Made by a program: the position numbers and the translations under genes. Below the pieces are notes generated by a model. It saw only the letters and a list, made by a program, of their open reading frames with translations, had not been told where the DNA came from and made no database searches. This document shows positions 43,817-54,315 of a DNA stretch of 56,194 bases, one piece after another. How positions within the stretch are numbered: the first letter of the stretch is position 1; every line of letters starts with the position of its first letter. Source of the stretch: Chitinophaga pinensis (GTDB lineage Bacteria > Bacteroidota > Bacteroidia > Chitinophagales > UBA10324); contig CAMDDP010000016.1 of assembly GCA_945892775.1 (NCBI GenBank), forward strand, positions 1 to 56,194, in the 5' to 3' direction.

Positions 43817-46396
43817 TTAATGCAACACTATAATTTTCTGCAACAGGTTTTTACCATTTGTTTTTATTGAGAGATAATAAACTCCATCAACATATTCATC
43901 AACATCAATTTTAGATTGGTAGTTCTTTAAAGGAATAGTTTTTAATAATTTCCCTTCAGAATTAAAAAGGGTCACAACTGTTTGTTCTCTACTATTTTTT
44001 AATAACACATTCACATAATCATTGGCTGGATTTGGGAATATATTATAAATTTCAGTGCTAATTTCATTTACAGAAGTAGTGTCAATTGTTGTGTCCTTTG
44101 AAGAAGCATATAACATGGAGTCAACATTGTAACTCATTAATGACCTTGCAAAAGTTCCAGCTAATAATTTATGATTTACAGTATCATATTCAACTTCATA
44201 AACAGCACACACCGGCATTCCGACGCCTAACCGCTCCCAATGGATTCCGCTACTAATAGAAGCATAAACACCCCCATCTGTTGCAACAAATAAAACCGAG
44301 TCGGCATGATTAGGTAAAATATAAATATCATTTACAGCCAATTGAGGAAGGTCTCCAGAAACATCAATCCACGAGACTCCATTATTAGCAGAGCGATGAA
44401 CATGGGGTATAAATTCATTTTCTTTATACCCTGAGTGAGTTACATAAATTGTTGATGCTAATTTAGGCGATGCATGTACACTGGTTACATATCTCTCTGG
44501 TAAATTTCCTGTAATATTATTCCAGCCAACTCCTTGATTGAGCGACCCCCAAACATTCCCGTCACTTGTTCCAGCATAGATATAATTTCCATCTAAAGCA
44601 GATTGATCAATTGTTGAAATATTATGAAACCGATCGCCGAAAATATTTCCATCAGTTAAATCATTACTAATTGCCGAAACAAATCCGCTTCCAGCTGAAT
44701 AACTATAAACTCTATCGGTAGCTAAGTACATAGTATATTGATCTTGCGGACTTAGAAAATAAGGCATATCCCAATTTCTTCTATCGTTCGGATCCGTTAA
44801 AGATCCAACATCATTAAAATTATTTCCGCCATCTGTCGTTTCTACTATTCCTCCGTTTTGAGTTTCGAAATAATAAAAATTCGGATCATCAGAATTGTAT
44901 CTCGCCTGAAAACCATCACCTCCGTAGTACCTATCCCAATTATTTAATACAGACACATTCCCACCAGTTGTCCCATTGTCCTGCACACCTCCAATGTATA
45001 ACCCCTCTTGAAATGGATGAGTGACCACTCTGTAAATCTGATTGTTCGGAATATTTTCAATATCAGACCAGGTATTAGATGAAAATGGCTTTGAATAAAT
45101 ACCTCCATCTGTTGATGCAAAAACACTTGTTGCACTAAAACTTACACAATGATGGTCTGCATGAACATCATAAGTCCACCAATTCGGAGCACCAAGATTC
45201 CAATTGGCCCCACCATCATCACTTCTCCATAAATCAACTCCACACAACCACAATTCATTGTTGTTGGTTGGGTTCACAAAAATTCCGCCACTGTACCAAC
45301 CTTGTCCGTTCAATGGATTGTTCAATCCTGAAGTGACAATTTGATTCCAACTTAATCCTCCATTGCTGGTTTTATAAATTCCATACAAATCGAGTGTGGT
45401 ATCAGTAAAAGTACAGTAAAGAATTTGCGAATTTGTTCCAGACATAGTCATGCTGATTCTGGAAAACATTCCGGAAGGCAACCCATTAGATAATATATTC
45501 CAGCTGAAACCCCCATCAGTTGTTTTATAAATATGAGCATCAACACCCCAAATAATTCCCTCATGATTGTTTCGGATTCTATTCCATGAAGCAGCATACA
45601 ATGTATTCGGATTGTTATAATCCATTTGCAATGCAATAACTCCTGTTGAGTCATTCACATACAAAATCTGACTCCAATTTATACCACCATCAATTGATTT
45701 ATATAGTCCCCGGTCAGCATTCCGAACCATTGGCAAACCCATGGTAGCGGCATAAATAATTTGAGTATTATTTGGGTTTATTTTTATTTCTGAAACAATT
45801 CGTTGGTCACTCAATCCTAAATGAGACCATGTGGAACCTCCGTTTATTGATTTATAAACCCCATCACCTATAAAAGGAAATCCATTAATATTTAAATCTC
45901 CTGTTCCAACATAAACAATATTTGAATTATTTGGATCAAGAGTAATACAACTGATAGAAAGATAGGGCTGATCATCAAAAACCGGAATCCAGCTTATTCC
46001 TCCGTCAGAAGTTTTAAAAACTCCGCCACTTGCGCACCCCGCATACATTATATTATTGTCGTTTGGGTCAATAGTGAGAACATTAAATCGCCCACCAATA
46101 TTGGCAGGGCCTTCCAATAACCAAGGCAAATCAAATCCAGTTAATGAACGCGAGTTTCTTGAATCTTTTAAGGCTTGCTGTATTGCTTTATCATAAGCAT
46201 TTATATCAAAAACTGTATCAGGAAAATTTCTCTGCAAAAAAAACTGCTCACTCACTTCACTAAAATCACCTTCTTTTTCAAGAATTTTATAGTTAATATT
46301 TTTTTTATCAAATGTTTTTTGAGGGGGGAAGAGAAATAATACAGAAATAAAAAATAGGACTATTGTACCTTTGAAAAGATAAAAAGTGATTTTCAT
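43817..46396 (-). CDS. Secreted BNR/sortilin-like beta-propeller protein with T9SS type A sorting domain
   Basis: 859 residues: N-terminal hydrophobic signal (about 8-24), a long run of beta-propeller blades with Asp-box motifs (for example SDGGISW, INGGSTW, TDGGFSW, SNGGLSW, SANNGVSW), and a type A sorting domain starting IYNIFPNPANDYVNV and ending LLQKIIVLH. Asp-box propellers occur in sialidases, sortilins and photosystem assembly factors. I see no sialidase catalytic set, such as the FRIP arginine motif, so a binding role is more likely than glycoside cleavage. It converges on the type B gene with a single base between the two stop codons. Confidence 0.87.
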   Translation of the reverse strand: MKITFYLFKGTIVLFFISVLFLFPPQKTFDKKNINYKILEKEGDFSEVSEQFFLQRNFPDTVFDINAYDKAIQQALKDSRNSRSLTGFDLPWLLEGPANIGGRFNVLTIDPNDNNIMYAGCASGGVFKTSDGGISWIPVFDDQPYLSISCITLDPNNSNIVYVGTGDLNINGFPFIGDGVYKSINGGSTWSHLGLSDQRIVSEIKINPNNTQIIYAATMGLPMVRNADRGLYKSIDGGINWSQILYVNDSTGVIALQMDYNNPNTLYAASWNRIRNNHEGIIWGVDAHIYKTTDGGFSWNILSNGLPSGMFSRISMTMSGTNSQILYCTFTDTTLDLYGIYKTSNGGLSWNQIVTSGLNNPLNGQGWYSGGIFVNPTNNNELWLCGVDLWRSDDGGANWNLGAPNWWTYDVHADHHCVSFSATSVFASTDGGIYSKPFSSNTWSDIENIPNNQIYRVVTHPFQEGLYIGGVQDNGTTGGNVSVLNNWDRYYGGDGFQARYNSDDPNFYYFETQNGGIVETTDGGNNFNDVGSLTDPNDRRNWDMPYFLSPQDQYTMYLATDRVYSYSAGSGFVSAISNDLTDGNIFGDRFHNISTIDQSALDGNYIYAGTSDGNVWGSLNQGVGWNNITGNLPERYVTSVHASPKLASTIYVTHSGYKENEFIPHVHRSANNGVSWIDVSGDLPQLAVNDIYILPNHADSVLFVATDGGVYASISSGIHWERLGVGMPVCAVYEVEYDTVNHKLLAGTFARSLMSYNVDSMLYASSKDTTIDTTSVNEISTEIYNIFPNPANDYVNVLLKNSREQTVVTLFNSEGKLLKTIPLKNYQSKIDVDEYVDGVYYLSIKTNGKNLLQKIIVLH

Positions 46397-46521
46397 TGAT
46401 TATTAATTTCGAAAGTAAAAATAAACAATGAACATTGCAACTGAAAAACTGATTAAAACAACCCTATTAACTATTTTTTAGATGAAATGAATATCACTTA
46501 TAATTCATCCTTATTAATATT

Positions 46522-46529
46522 TACATTTG
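46522..46529 (+). promoter_or_regulatory. -7 promoter box (TACATTTG) for guaB
   Basis: An exact -7 consensus match that ends 27 bp before the guaB ATG. No TTTG is found at the 19-bp distance upstream. Confidence 0.5.
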
Positions 46530-46541
46530 CATGCAATCTAA

Positions 46542-48017
<1,476 letters not shown>

Positions 48018-48024
48018 AAATTTT

Positions 48025-49023
48025 ATGGACTTATTCGAAAAAGCAAAACAATTAAAAAAAGAAATTGAAAATCAGTTGCCTGATGCTGCTGAAGCATTGG
48101 AGCAATTCAGAATAAAATATCTAGGCAGTAAAAATGTATTGAAAGATTTATTCAACTCCATTAAAGAAATTCCGAACGAAAGGAAGAAAGAATTCGGACA
48201 AGTGGTGAACGAACTAAAACAAATTGCCGAGGAGAAATTCAATGCGCTGAAAGAAAAAATTAGTGACGGGAAAAAATCTTCTGTCGAAATCAATCGTGAC
48301 CTCACGATGCCAGGTGACCCGCCTTGGAAAGGTTCGCGCCATCCGGTGAACATTGTGAAGAATGAAGTGATAGAAATTTTTGCCCGCATTGGTTTCACTG
48401 TTGCTGAAGGTCCGGAGATAGAAGACGAGTGGCACAACTTTACCGCACTCAACACGCCTGACGACCATCCTGCTCGTGATATGACGGATACATTTTACAT
48501 ACAGCAAGACCCTGCACTGGTATTGCGTTCGCAAACTTCAACTGTGCAGGTGCGCGTGATGGAAGCTACCAAGCCGCCAATACGGATTATTTCTCCGGGA
48601 AGAGTTTATCGTAATGAAACCATTTCCTACAAGCATCATGTTTTCTTTCATCAGCTCGAAGGACTTTACATTGACCACAAGGTTTCGTTCGCTGATTTGA
48701 AGCAGACGCTTTACTACTTCGTCCAGGAATTTTTTGGTGAAGATTTCGAAATCCGATTTCGACCGAGTTATTTTCCTTTCACTGAACCATCAGCTGAAAT
48801 GGACATCAGAAAAAAAGGAACAGAGCGATGGATGGAAATACTTGGTTGTGGAATGGTGCATCCAAAAGTGCTACAAAACTGTAACATCAATCCTGAAGAG
48901 TTCAAGGGCTTTGCTTTCGGAATGGGTATAGAGCGACTCGCCATTCAACGCTTCGGTATTCCTGATATCAGAATGTTGTTTGAAAATGATGTAAGGTTTC
49001 TACGACAGTTTTCAAATGTTTAA
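48025..49023 (+). CDS. pheS: Phenylalanyl-tRNA synthetase alpha subunit
   Basis: 332 residues. Catalytic subunit of the alpha2-beta2 enzyme that charges tRNA(Phe). The N-terminal coiled-coil arm (about 1-90) is followed by class II motif 2 (SPGRVYRNETISYKHHVFFHQ) and motif 3 (FAFGMGIERLAIQRFGIPD). Arm and core lengths match the usual protein. No pheT is adjacent. It sits between guaB (7 bp) and the hydroxyacyl-CoA dehydrogenase (3 bp). Confidence 0.97.
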   Translation: MDLFEKAKQLKKEIENQLPDAAEALEQFRIKYLGSKNVLKDLFNSIKEIPNERKKEFGQVVNELKQIAEEKFNALKEKISDGKKSSVEINRDLTMPGDPPWKGSRHPVNIVKNEVIEIFARIGFTVAEGPEIEDEWHNFTALNTPDDHPARDMTDTFYIQQDPALVLRSQTSTVQVRVMEATKPPIRIISPGRVYRNETISYKHHVFFHQLEGLYIDHKVSFADLKQTLYYFVQEFFGEDFEIRFRPSYFPFTEPSAEMDIRKKGTERWMEILGCGMVHPKVLQNCNINPEEFKGFAFGMGIERLAIQRFGIPDIRMLFENDVRFLRQFSNV

Positions 49024-49026
49024 TTT

Positions 49027-49899
49027 TTGATTCAATTGAAATCTCTCTCCGAAATAAAAACAATTGCAGTTGCTGGTGCAGGCACAATGGGTGCTGGCAT
49101 TGCGCAGGTGTGTGTGCAATCGGGATATGATGTATGGCTGTATGATGTTGCAGAAACTGCATTACAAAAAGGATTACTGATAATTGAAAAAAATCTTTCT
49201 GTTGCAGTTGAGAAAGGAAAACTCAATGAAGAAGAAAAACAAAAATCACTTTCCAAAATAAAAACCACAAGTTCAATTACTGATTTGAAGTGCGATGTGT
49301 TAATTGAAGCGGTACTGGAAAAATTGAATGTAAAACAAGATTTGTTTCGAAAAGTGATAGAAGTAAATGGCAATGACTGCATTCTTGCCACAAACACTTC
49401 TTCCATTCCAATCACAAAAATTGCTGAAGGGATTTCAAATCCGGAAAGAATTGTCGGCATGCATTTTTTCAATCCGCCTCACTTGATGAAACTGGTAGAA
49501 GTGGTTTCAGGAAAAGAAACAAGTGTAACAGTTGCGCAATTGATTTTTGATTTATCAAAAAAATTGGGCAAAAATTCGGTAATGGCAAAAGACCGTCCGG
49601 GTTTTATTGTCAATCGCATTGGGAAACTTTTTCATACTGAACCAATAAAAATTCTGGAGGAAGAAATTGCTGATGTGGAAACCATTGATGCATTGATGGA
49701 AGCAAGTGGATTTAAAATGGGCCCCTTCAAACTGATTGATCTTATTGGAGTGGATGCAAATCTCAATGTCACAAAATCATTATATGAGTTAATGAGGCAG
49801 GAAGAAAAATTCAAACCGAGTGACACACAACAAAAAATGGTGGATGAAGGAAAGCTTGGAAAAAAATCAGGCGAAGGATTTTATAAATACAATAAGTAG
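49027..49899 (+). CDS. 3-hydroxybutyryl-CoA dehydrogenase (HBD family)
   Basis: 290 residues. NAD-binding loop AVAGAGTMGAGIAQVC near the start; catalytic His in MHFFNPPHLMKLVEVV; substrate region KDRPGFIVNRI. It oxidises a short-chain L-3-hydroxyacyl-CoA (or reduces the ketone), as in fatty acid oxidation or butyrate metabolism. The start is uncertain: TTG at 49027 or 49036, no ATG in range. It follows pheS by 3 bp and so is probably translated from the same message, though the functions are unrelated. The substrate range may overlap the butyryl-CoA produced by icmF. Confidence 0.92.
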   Translation: MIQLKSLSEIKTIAVAGAGTMGAGIAQVCVQSGYDVWLYDVAETALQKGLLIIEKNLSVAVEKGKLNEEEKQKSLSKIKTTSSITDLKCDVLIEAVLEKLNVKQDLFRKVIEVNGNDCILATNTSSIPITKIAEGISNPERIVGMHFFNPPHLMKLVEVVSGKETSVTVAQLIFDLSKKLGKNSVMAKDRPGFIVNRIGKLFHTEPIKILEEEIADVETIDALMEASGFKMGPFKLIDLIGVDANLNVTKSLYELMRQEEKFKPSDTQQKMVDEGKLGKKSGEGFYKYNK

Positions 49900-49906
49900 C
49901 AAGACT

Positions 49907-49914
49907 TACATTTG
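49907..49914 (+). promoter_or_regulatory. -7 promoter box (TACATTTG) for the radical SAM gene
   Basis: An exact -7 consensus match, located just after the stop of the hydroxyacyl-CoA dehydrogenase gene and ending 5 bp before the ATG at 49920. The predicted transcript would begin at the start codon. Confidence 0.5.
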
Positions 49915-49919
49915 AAACG

Positions 49920-50945
49920 ATGTCATTTTCGTCAATCGACTCTTTAAATTTTATTTCGAAACTCACCCCGCGCCGTGCATTGAATGCCGGCAAGATACTA
50001 AGTAGTTATTTTTATTCTCGTGTAACAGGCAAAGCATCATTGTGGGGTTCGCCCATCAGCATTTCGTTTGAGCCTACTACAAGTTGTAATCTTCGCTGCC
50101 CTGAATGTCCTAGTGGGTTGCGGTCCTTCACGCGCGACACCGGAATGTTACACGAAATTTTTTTTAAGCAGGTGATTGATGAAATGCATCAACACTTAAT
50201 GTATCTGATTTTTTATTTTCAGGGAGAACCATACTTGAATACAAAATTTTTAGATATGGTAAAATATGCGTCTTCTAAAAAAATTTATACTGCCACATCT
50301 ACCAACGCACATTACCTGAATGATGAAGCCTCAAAAAAAACAATTGAATCAGGATTAGACAGATTAATAATTTCAATTGACGGAACCACCCAAGAAATTT
50401 ACGAGAGTTATAGAGTTGGCGGACAACTTTCAAAAGTAATTGAAGGCACAAAAAATATTATAAAGTGGCGCAAACAACTAAAAAGTAAAACTCCGATGAT
50501 TGTTTTTCAATTTTTAGTTGTAAAGCCAAATGAACATCAGGTAGCAGAAGTAAAAAAAATCGGAAAAGAATTAGGAGTTGATGATGTGTGGTTTAAAACC
50601 GCACAACTTTATGATTATGAAAATGGCAATGAATTAATTCCGACAGTAGAAAAATATTCACGCTACAAAAAAAATTCATCTGGCAAGTGGAGTATCAAAA
50701 ACAAACTACTCAATCACTGCTGGAAAATGTGGCACTCGTGCGTGGTGACTTGGGATGGATGGGTGGTTCCATGCTGTTTCGATAAAGATGCTCAACACAA
50801 ACTCGGCTCGCTGAAACAACAAAGTTTTAAAGACTTGTGGCGAAATGAATCCTATCAGAATTTCAGAACTTCATTATTAAAAGCAAGAAGTGAAATTGAT
50901 ATCTGCACTAATTGCACCGAAGGAACTAAAGTGTGGAGTGAGTAA
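49920..50945 (+). CDS. Radical SAM protein with SPASM domain
   Basis: 341 residues. The radical SAM cluster motif is CNLRCPEC with Cys56, Cys60 and Cys63 (CxxxCxxC), followed by a partial barrel with FYFQGEPYLNT (the GGE-like motif) and LIISIDGTTQEIYESYRVGG. The C-terminal part holds a short SPASM set: HCWKMWHSCVVTWDGW, VPCCFD and CTNCTEG, which could hold one or two extra 4Fe-4S clusters. SPASM proteins modify peptides or proteins. No precursor peptide gene is evident next to it, so its substrate is unknown. A conserved housekeeping modification is as likely as a peptide natural product. Confidence 0.87.
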   Translation: MSFSSIDSLNFISKLTPRRALNAGKILSSYFYSRVTGKASLWGSPISISFEPTTSCNLRCPECPSGLRSFTRDTGMLHEIFFKQVIDEMHQHLMYLIFYFQGEPYLNTKFLDMVKYASSKKIYTATSTNAHYLNDEASKKTIESGLDRLIISIDGTTQEIYESYRVGGQLSKVIEGTKNIIKWRKQLKSKTPMIVFQFLVVKPNEHQVAEVKKIGKELGVDDVWFKTAQLYDYENGNELIPTVEKYSRYKKNSSGKWSIKNKLLNHCWKMWHSCVVTWDGWVVPCCFDKDAQHKLGSLKQQSFKDLWRNESYQNFRTSLLKARSEIDICTNCTEGTKVWSE

Positions 50946-50973
50946 TTGAAACAATAAAATTGAAAGAAATCAG

Positions 50974-51306
50974 TTAATTTTTTTCGACAAAAACAGCGGT
51001 GCCATAGGCCAGCACTTCTGTTACACCGTCAGTAATTTCATTGGCATCATAACGAAATCCAACAATGGCATTAGCACCCATTTGTGTTGCCTTATTTATC
51101 ATTTCATTTTTAGCATCAAGTCGGGTACGCTCACATAGTTCGGAGTAAATGGTAATATTTCCTCCAATTAATTGCTGAAAACTTGCCCCTATGTTTCCAA
51201 AAATACTTCGGGAGCGAACCATTATTCCTTGAGCAATTCCTAAGTTGCGAATGATTTTATATCCGGGCAAATCAATTCCGGTTGTAATGTTTTCGAGTTC
51301 TACCAT
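50974..51306 (-). CDS. YbjQ/UPF0145 family protein
   Basis: 110 residues. It fits the YbjQ family of small pentameric cytoplasmic proteins: N-terminal TTGIDLPGYKIIRNLGIAQG, middle SELCERTRLDAKNEMINKA, C-terminal MGANAIVGFRYDAN and EVLAYGTAVFV. Its molecular function is not established; the family is labelled as heavy-metal binding by homology only. It is convergent with the radical SAM gene and separated from frr by a terminator. Confidence 0.87.
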   Translation of the reverse strand: MVELENITTGIDLPGYKIIRNLGIAQGIMVRSRSIFGNIGASFQQLIGGNITIYSELCERTRLDAKNEMINKATQMGANAIVGFRYDANEITDGVTEVLAYGTAVFVEKN

Positions 51307-51350
51307 TCTTTATAATTTATTTTTTTCAAAAATATAATTTTCAAAGGACT

Positions 51351-51378
51351 AAAAAAAAGGGGCAATTTTTGTTGCCCC
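51351..51378 (-). terminator. Terminator after frr
   Basis: GGGGCAA (51359-51365) pairs with TTGCCCC (51372-51378). On the minus strand the stem is followed by a run of eight T (51358-51351). The plus side also has a T-rich stretch, so it may work both ways. Confidence 0.85.
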
Positions 51379-51409
51379 ATATTTTTAAATTTTTACTTTT
51401 AGTTATTAA

Positions 51410-51967
51410 TTAAACAGTCATAATCTCTTTCTCTTTTACTTCAATATGTTTCTCCACTATTCCTGAATATTTATTGGTGAGGTCCTGCACTTTTGCTTCA
51501 CCATCTTTAATAGTATCTTCAGGAACATGTTCCTTAGCTAATTTTCTAATATTTTCATTACTATCGCGTCGAATATTTCGAATACTTACACGAGCAGATT
51601 CTGCCATCACATATGCTTTTTTAACATATTCTTTTCTACGCTCCTCGGTTGGTGGCGGCATAAATAACTTAATGCTATTCCCATCGTTGTGTGGGTTTAT
51701 ACCAAGATTGGCCGCTTGGATTGCTTTGTCAATCAACTCCAGATTTTTCTTTTCCCAGGGTTGAATATTTAATGTGCGCGCATCTGCCACTGCAACATTT
51801 GCTACTTGTGTAATTGGCGTTTGAGTTCCGTAATAATCAATGGTAATGCCATCAACAATATTAGGGGTTATCTTTCCAGCACGAACTTTCAGGAGTTCCA
51901 CTTCCAAATGTTGCACAATTTTATCCATGTGCCCACGGCAATCATTTATTATACTATCAATAGTCAT
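51410..51967 (-). CDS. frr: Ribosome recycling factor
   Basis: 185 residues, the normal length. It splits terminated ribosomes together with EF-G. Recognisable segments: HLEVELLKVRAGKITPNIVD, the strongly conserved IQPWEKKNLELIDKAIQAAN and LGINPHNDGNSIKLFMPPPT, then LTEERR-like TEERRKEYVKKAY. It usually follows pyrH directly; here a small cysteine-rich membrane protein gene lies between the two. Confidence 0.97.
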   Translation of the reverse strand: MTIDSIINDCRGHMDKIVQHLEVELLKVRAGKITPNIVDGITIDYYGTQTPITQVANVAVADARTLNIQPWEKKNLELIDKAIQAANLGINPHNDGNSIKLFMPPPTEERRKEYVKKAYVMAESARVSIRNIRRDSNENIRKLAKEHVPEDTIKDGEAKVQDLTNKYSGIVEKHIEVKEKEIMTV

Positions 51968-52127
51968 ATGCTAATTATTAAGAACTCCAAAATTAAAATT
52001 GATTGTTAAAGTATAAAATGAATTTTTTAAACAGATGTACTCATAAAGTAATGAAGTCATCCATACATAAAAAAAGAGATTACTCCTTCATCGGAATTAC
52101 CACAAAACTAAATTTTATTTATCGCAC

Positions 52128-52472
52128 TCATTTTCCCTTAACAGTATCAACCATCATCATTTGATGAGGGCATTTTTTTTCATCGTCGCATTTCATTCCC
52201 CCTTGCTTGCATTTGTCTTTTTTATCAGAACATTTCACACCCTTGTGTCCAATACCACCACATTGTTCCATGCCATTGCATTTTCCTTTGTGTTTCATAC
52301 ACCTACTAGTGCAACAAATAATTTGGCAAACGAGCACACAGGTGGCAATCAACAAAATGAAGTACGAACTCCATTTAAAAAACGACCCGAGATTTTCTTT
52401 GTTAACCTTTGCAAGCATGTGCAGTGTGGCAATCATAGTTAACAGAGTGAGGCAAATGAAAACGCAAATCAT
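52128..52472 (-). CDS. Small cysteine-rich membrane protein, unknown function
   Basis: 114 residues. Two membrane segments (about 1-20 and 33-55) are followed by a hydrophilic tail of about 60 residues that is very rich in Cys, Lys, His and Met, with cysteines spaced every 5-8 residues (SRCMKHKGKCNGMEQC, KCSDKKDKCKQGG, KCDDEKKCPHQ) and an ending HQMMMVD. In all the protein has 13 cysteines. Such a tail could bind copper, zinc or another soft metal, but I do not recognise the family. It is transcribed in the same direction as pyrH (102 bp upstream) and frr (160 bp downstream), inside what is normally a tight two-gene unit. The even coding over the whole length argues for a real gene. Confidence 0.6.
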   Translation of the reverse strand: MICVFICLTLLTMIATLHMLAKVNKENLGSFFKWSSYFILLIATCVLVCQIICCTSRCMKHKGKCNGMEQCGGIGHKGVKCSDKKDKCKQGGMKCDDEKKCPHQMMMVDTVKGK

Positions 52473-52574
52473 AATTATTTTTTTAAGTTATAGTAAATGT
52501 AGTGCGAAAAAAATTAGACCGGGTATCCAACTTACGAATGAAAATTTGTTTTCTAAAATTTAATCCAATAAAAA

Positions 52575-53288
52575 TTAATTCTTCACCAAGGTTCCAATTT
52601 TTTTTCCTTGCAACACTTTTAATAAATTGCCTGGTTTATTTGCATTGAAAACTATAATTGGCAAATTATTTTCCTGACACAAAGTGAACGCGGTCATATC
52701 CATCACGTTCAGATTTTTCTGATAAGCATCTTTGAAAGAAATGTTTTCAAACTTTTTAGCGTTTTTATTTTTCTCGGGATCTTCAGAATAAATGCCATCG
52801 ACACGAGTTCCTTTCAATAGTACTTCTGCTTCAATTTCAATTCCACGAAGTGCCGCTGCAGTATCGGTAGTAAAATATGGATTCCCTGTTCCTGCACCGA
52901 AGATTACCACTCTCCCTTTTTCCAAATGACGAATGGCACGGCGACGAATGTATGGTTCGCACACCTGTTCAATTTTTATTGCCGATTGTAATCTTGTTGG
53001 AACTCCTGAATGTTCAATAATACTTTGGAGCGCAATTCCATTCATTAATGTGGCCAACATTCCCATGTAATCGCCTTGTGCGCGATCGATGCCACTTCCT
53101 TCTGCATCCATTCCCCGAAAAATATTTCCGCCGCCAATTACAATGGCCACCTGCACTCCGGCGTTCACAGCACTTTTTATTTCCTGTGCATAAAGCTTAG
53201 TCATTAATGGATCTATTCCGAATTGCTGCTTACCCATAAGCGATTCTCCACTGAGTTTGAGCAAAATTCTTTTGTACTTTGATGACAT
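52575..53288 (-). CDS. pyrH: UMP kinase
   Basis: 237 residues of the amino-acid kinase fold. Phosphorylates UMP to UDP; bacterial type, usually a hexamer inhibited by UTP. Motifs: [13 protein letters not shown] at the start, [13 protein letters not shown], the later [19 protein letters not shown] and [15 protein letters not shown] terminator separates it from tsf upstream, so it probably has its own promoter, although the region holds only a partial -7 box (TACCTTTC). Confidence 0.97.
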   Translation of the reverse strand: MSSKYKRILLKLSGESLMGKQQFGIDPLMTKLYAQEIKSAVNAGVQVAIVIGGGNIFRGMDAEGSGIDRAQGDYMGMLATLMNGIALQSIIEHSGVPTRLQSAIKIEQVCEPYIRRRAIRHLEKGRVVIFGAGTGNPYFTTDTAAALRGIEIEAEVLLKGTRVDGIYSEDPEKNKNAKKFENISFKDAYQKNLNVMDMTAFTLCQENNLPIIVFNANKPGNLLKVLQGKKIGTLVKN

Positions 53289-53406
53289 AGTGAAGATGAT
53301 TATTAATTGATTAGTTGATGGCTGAAATTAATGAAAGGTAATTTTTAAACTGAATAATTTTTGAATTGTTTGATGTACTATTCTTTTCGTGGCTAAAAGT
53401 AACGAC

Positions 53407-53434
53407 AAAAAAAAGGCTGACAAATTTGTCAGCC
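53407..53434 (-). terminator. Terminator after tsf
   Basis: A perfect 20-bp palindrome (GGCTGACAAA at 53415-53424 and TTTGTCAGCC at 53425-53434) is followed on the minus strand by eight T (53414-53407). It lies 15 bp beyond the tsf stop codon. Confidence 0.9.
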
Positions 53435-53449
53435 CTTTTAGGATTCTTT

Positions 53450-54277
53450 TTAACTTAGTGACATTCTCACAAAAGAATTTACTTTTAAATTCGGATCAAT
53501 TTCTTTTAACACATCAGCTACTGTTTTATCAGTGTTCTTTACGAATTGCTGATTCACCAAAGTGTTTTCTTTAAAGAACTTTTGCAATTTACCTGCAGCA
53601 ATTTTATCTACCATATTTTCAGGTTTGCCCTCGGCTTTAATTTGTTCGCGTGCAATGTCCAACTCACGATCAATTGTAGCTTGTGGCACATCATTTTTGT
53701 CAACAGCAACTGGACTCATAGCAGCAATTTGCATGGCAATGTCTTTCCCTATTCCTTCTAACTTAGGAGAATTAATGCTGTATGAAACTAATACCCCAAC
53801 TTTATAATTGGTATGAATGTAAGGCACCACAAGGGCACCTTCCACTCTTTCAAATTTTTTAATTGAAATTTTTTCGCCGATTCGACCAACAAAATCAGAA
53901 ATTTTATCAGCAACAGTTAATTTTTCATAAGGAAGCGCCATTACTTCGGCAATGGATGTAACATTACTAATCAAAGCAAGCTGAGCAACCTCTTTTGCAA
54001 AGCCAACAAATTGTTCATTCTTACCAACAAAATCTGTTTCGCAACCAAGATTAAATGCAATTCCAGATTTTCCATCAACAGTTGTGATTGCAATTACCAC
54101 CCCTTCATTAGCATCACGATCTGAACGCAGAGCTGCTACTTTTTGTCCCTTCTTACGAAGTAAATCAATCGCGGCTTCAAAATCTCCACTTGCTTCTACC
54201 AATGCTTTTTTGCAATCCATTAAACCCGCACCTGTCTTTTTGCGTAATTCGTTAACGGCTGATGCAGTTATTTCCAT
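53450..54277 (-). CDS. tsf: Elongation factor Ts
   Basis: 275 residues. Nucleotide exchange factor for EF-Tu. The UBA-like N-terminal domain reads VNELRKKTGAGLMDCKKALV with EASGDFEAAIDLLRKKG, and the conserved core has NLGCETDFVGKNEQFVGFA. The C-terminal dimerisation part is present (NTLVNQQFVKN). It lies 38 bp after rpsB, the classical rpsB-tsf pair. Confidence 0.97.
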   Translation of the reverse strand: MEITASAVNELRKKTGAGLMDCKKALVEASGDFEAAIDLLRKKGQKVAALRSDRDANEGVVIAITTVDGKSGIAFNLGCETDFVGKNEQFVGFAKEVAQLALISNVTSIAEVMALPYEKLTVADKISDFVGRIGEKISIKKFERVEGALVVPYIHTNYKVGVLVSYSINSPKLEGIGKDIAMQIAAMSPVAVDKNDVPQATIDRELDIAREQIKAEGKPENMVDKIAAGKLQKFFKENTLVNQQFVKNTDKTVADVLKEIDPNLKVNSFVRMSLS

Positions 54278-54315
54278 TTTAAATTTTCTTGTTTATTGGT
54301 TAGGTAATTAAACTC

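Noticed and set aside
49920-50945. Radical SAM protein as part of a peptide natural product cluster
   Set aside because: No short peptide gene, transporter or further modifying enzyme is nearby. The neighbours are guaB, pheS and translation genes.
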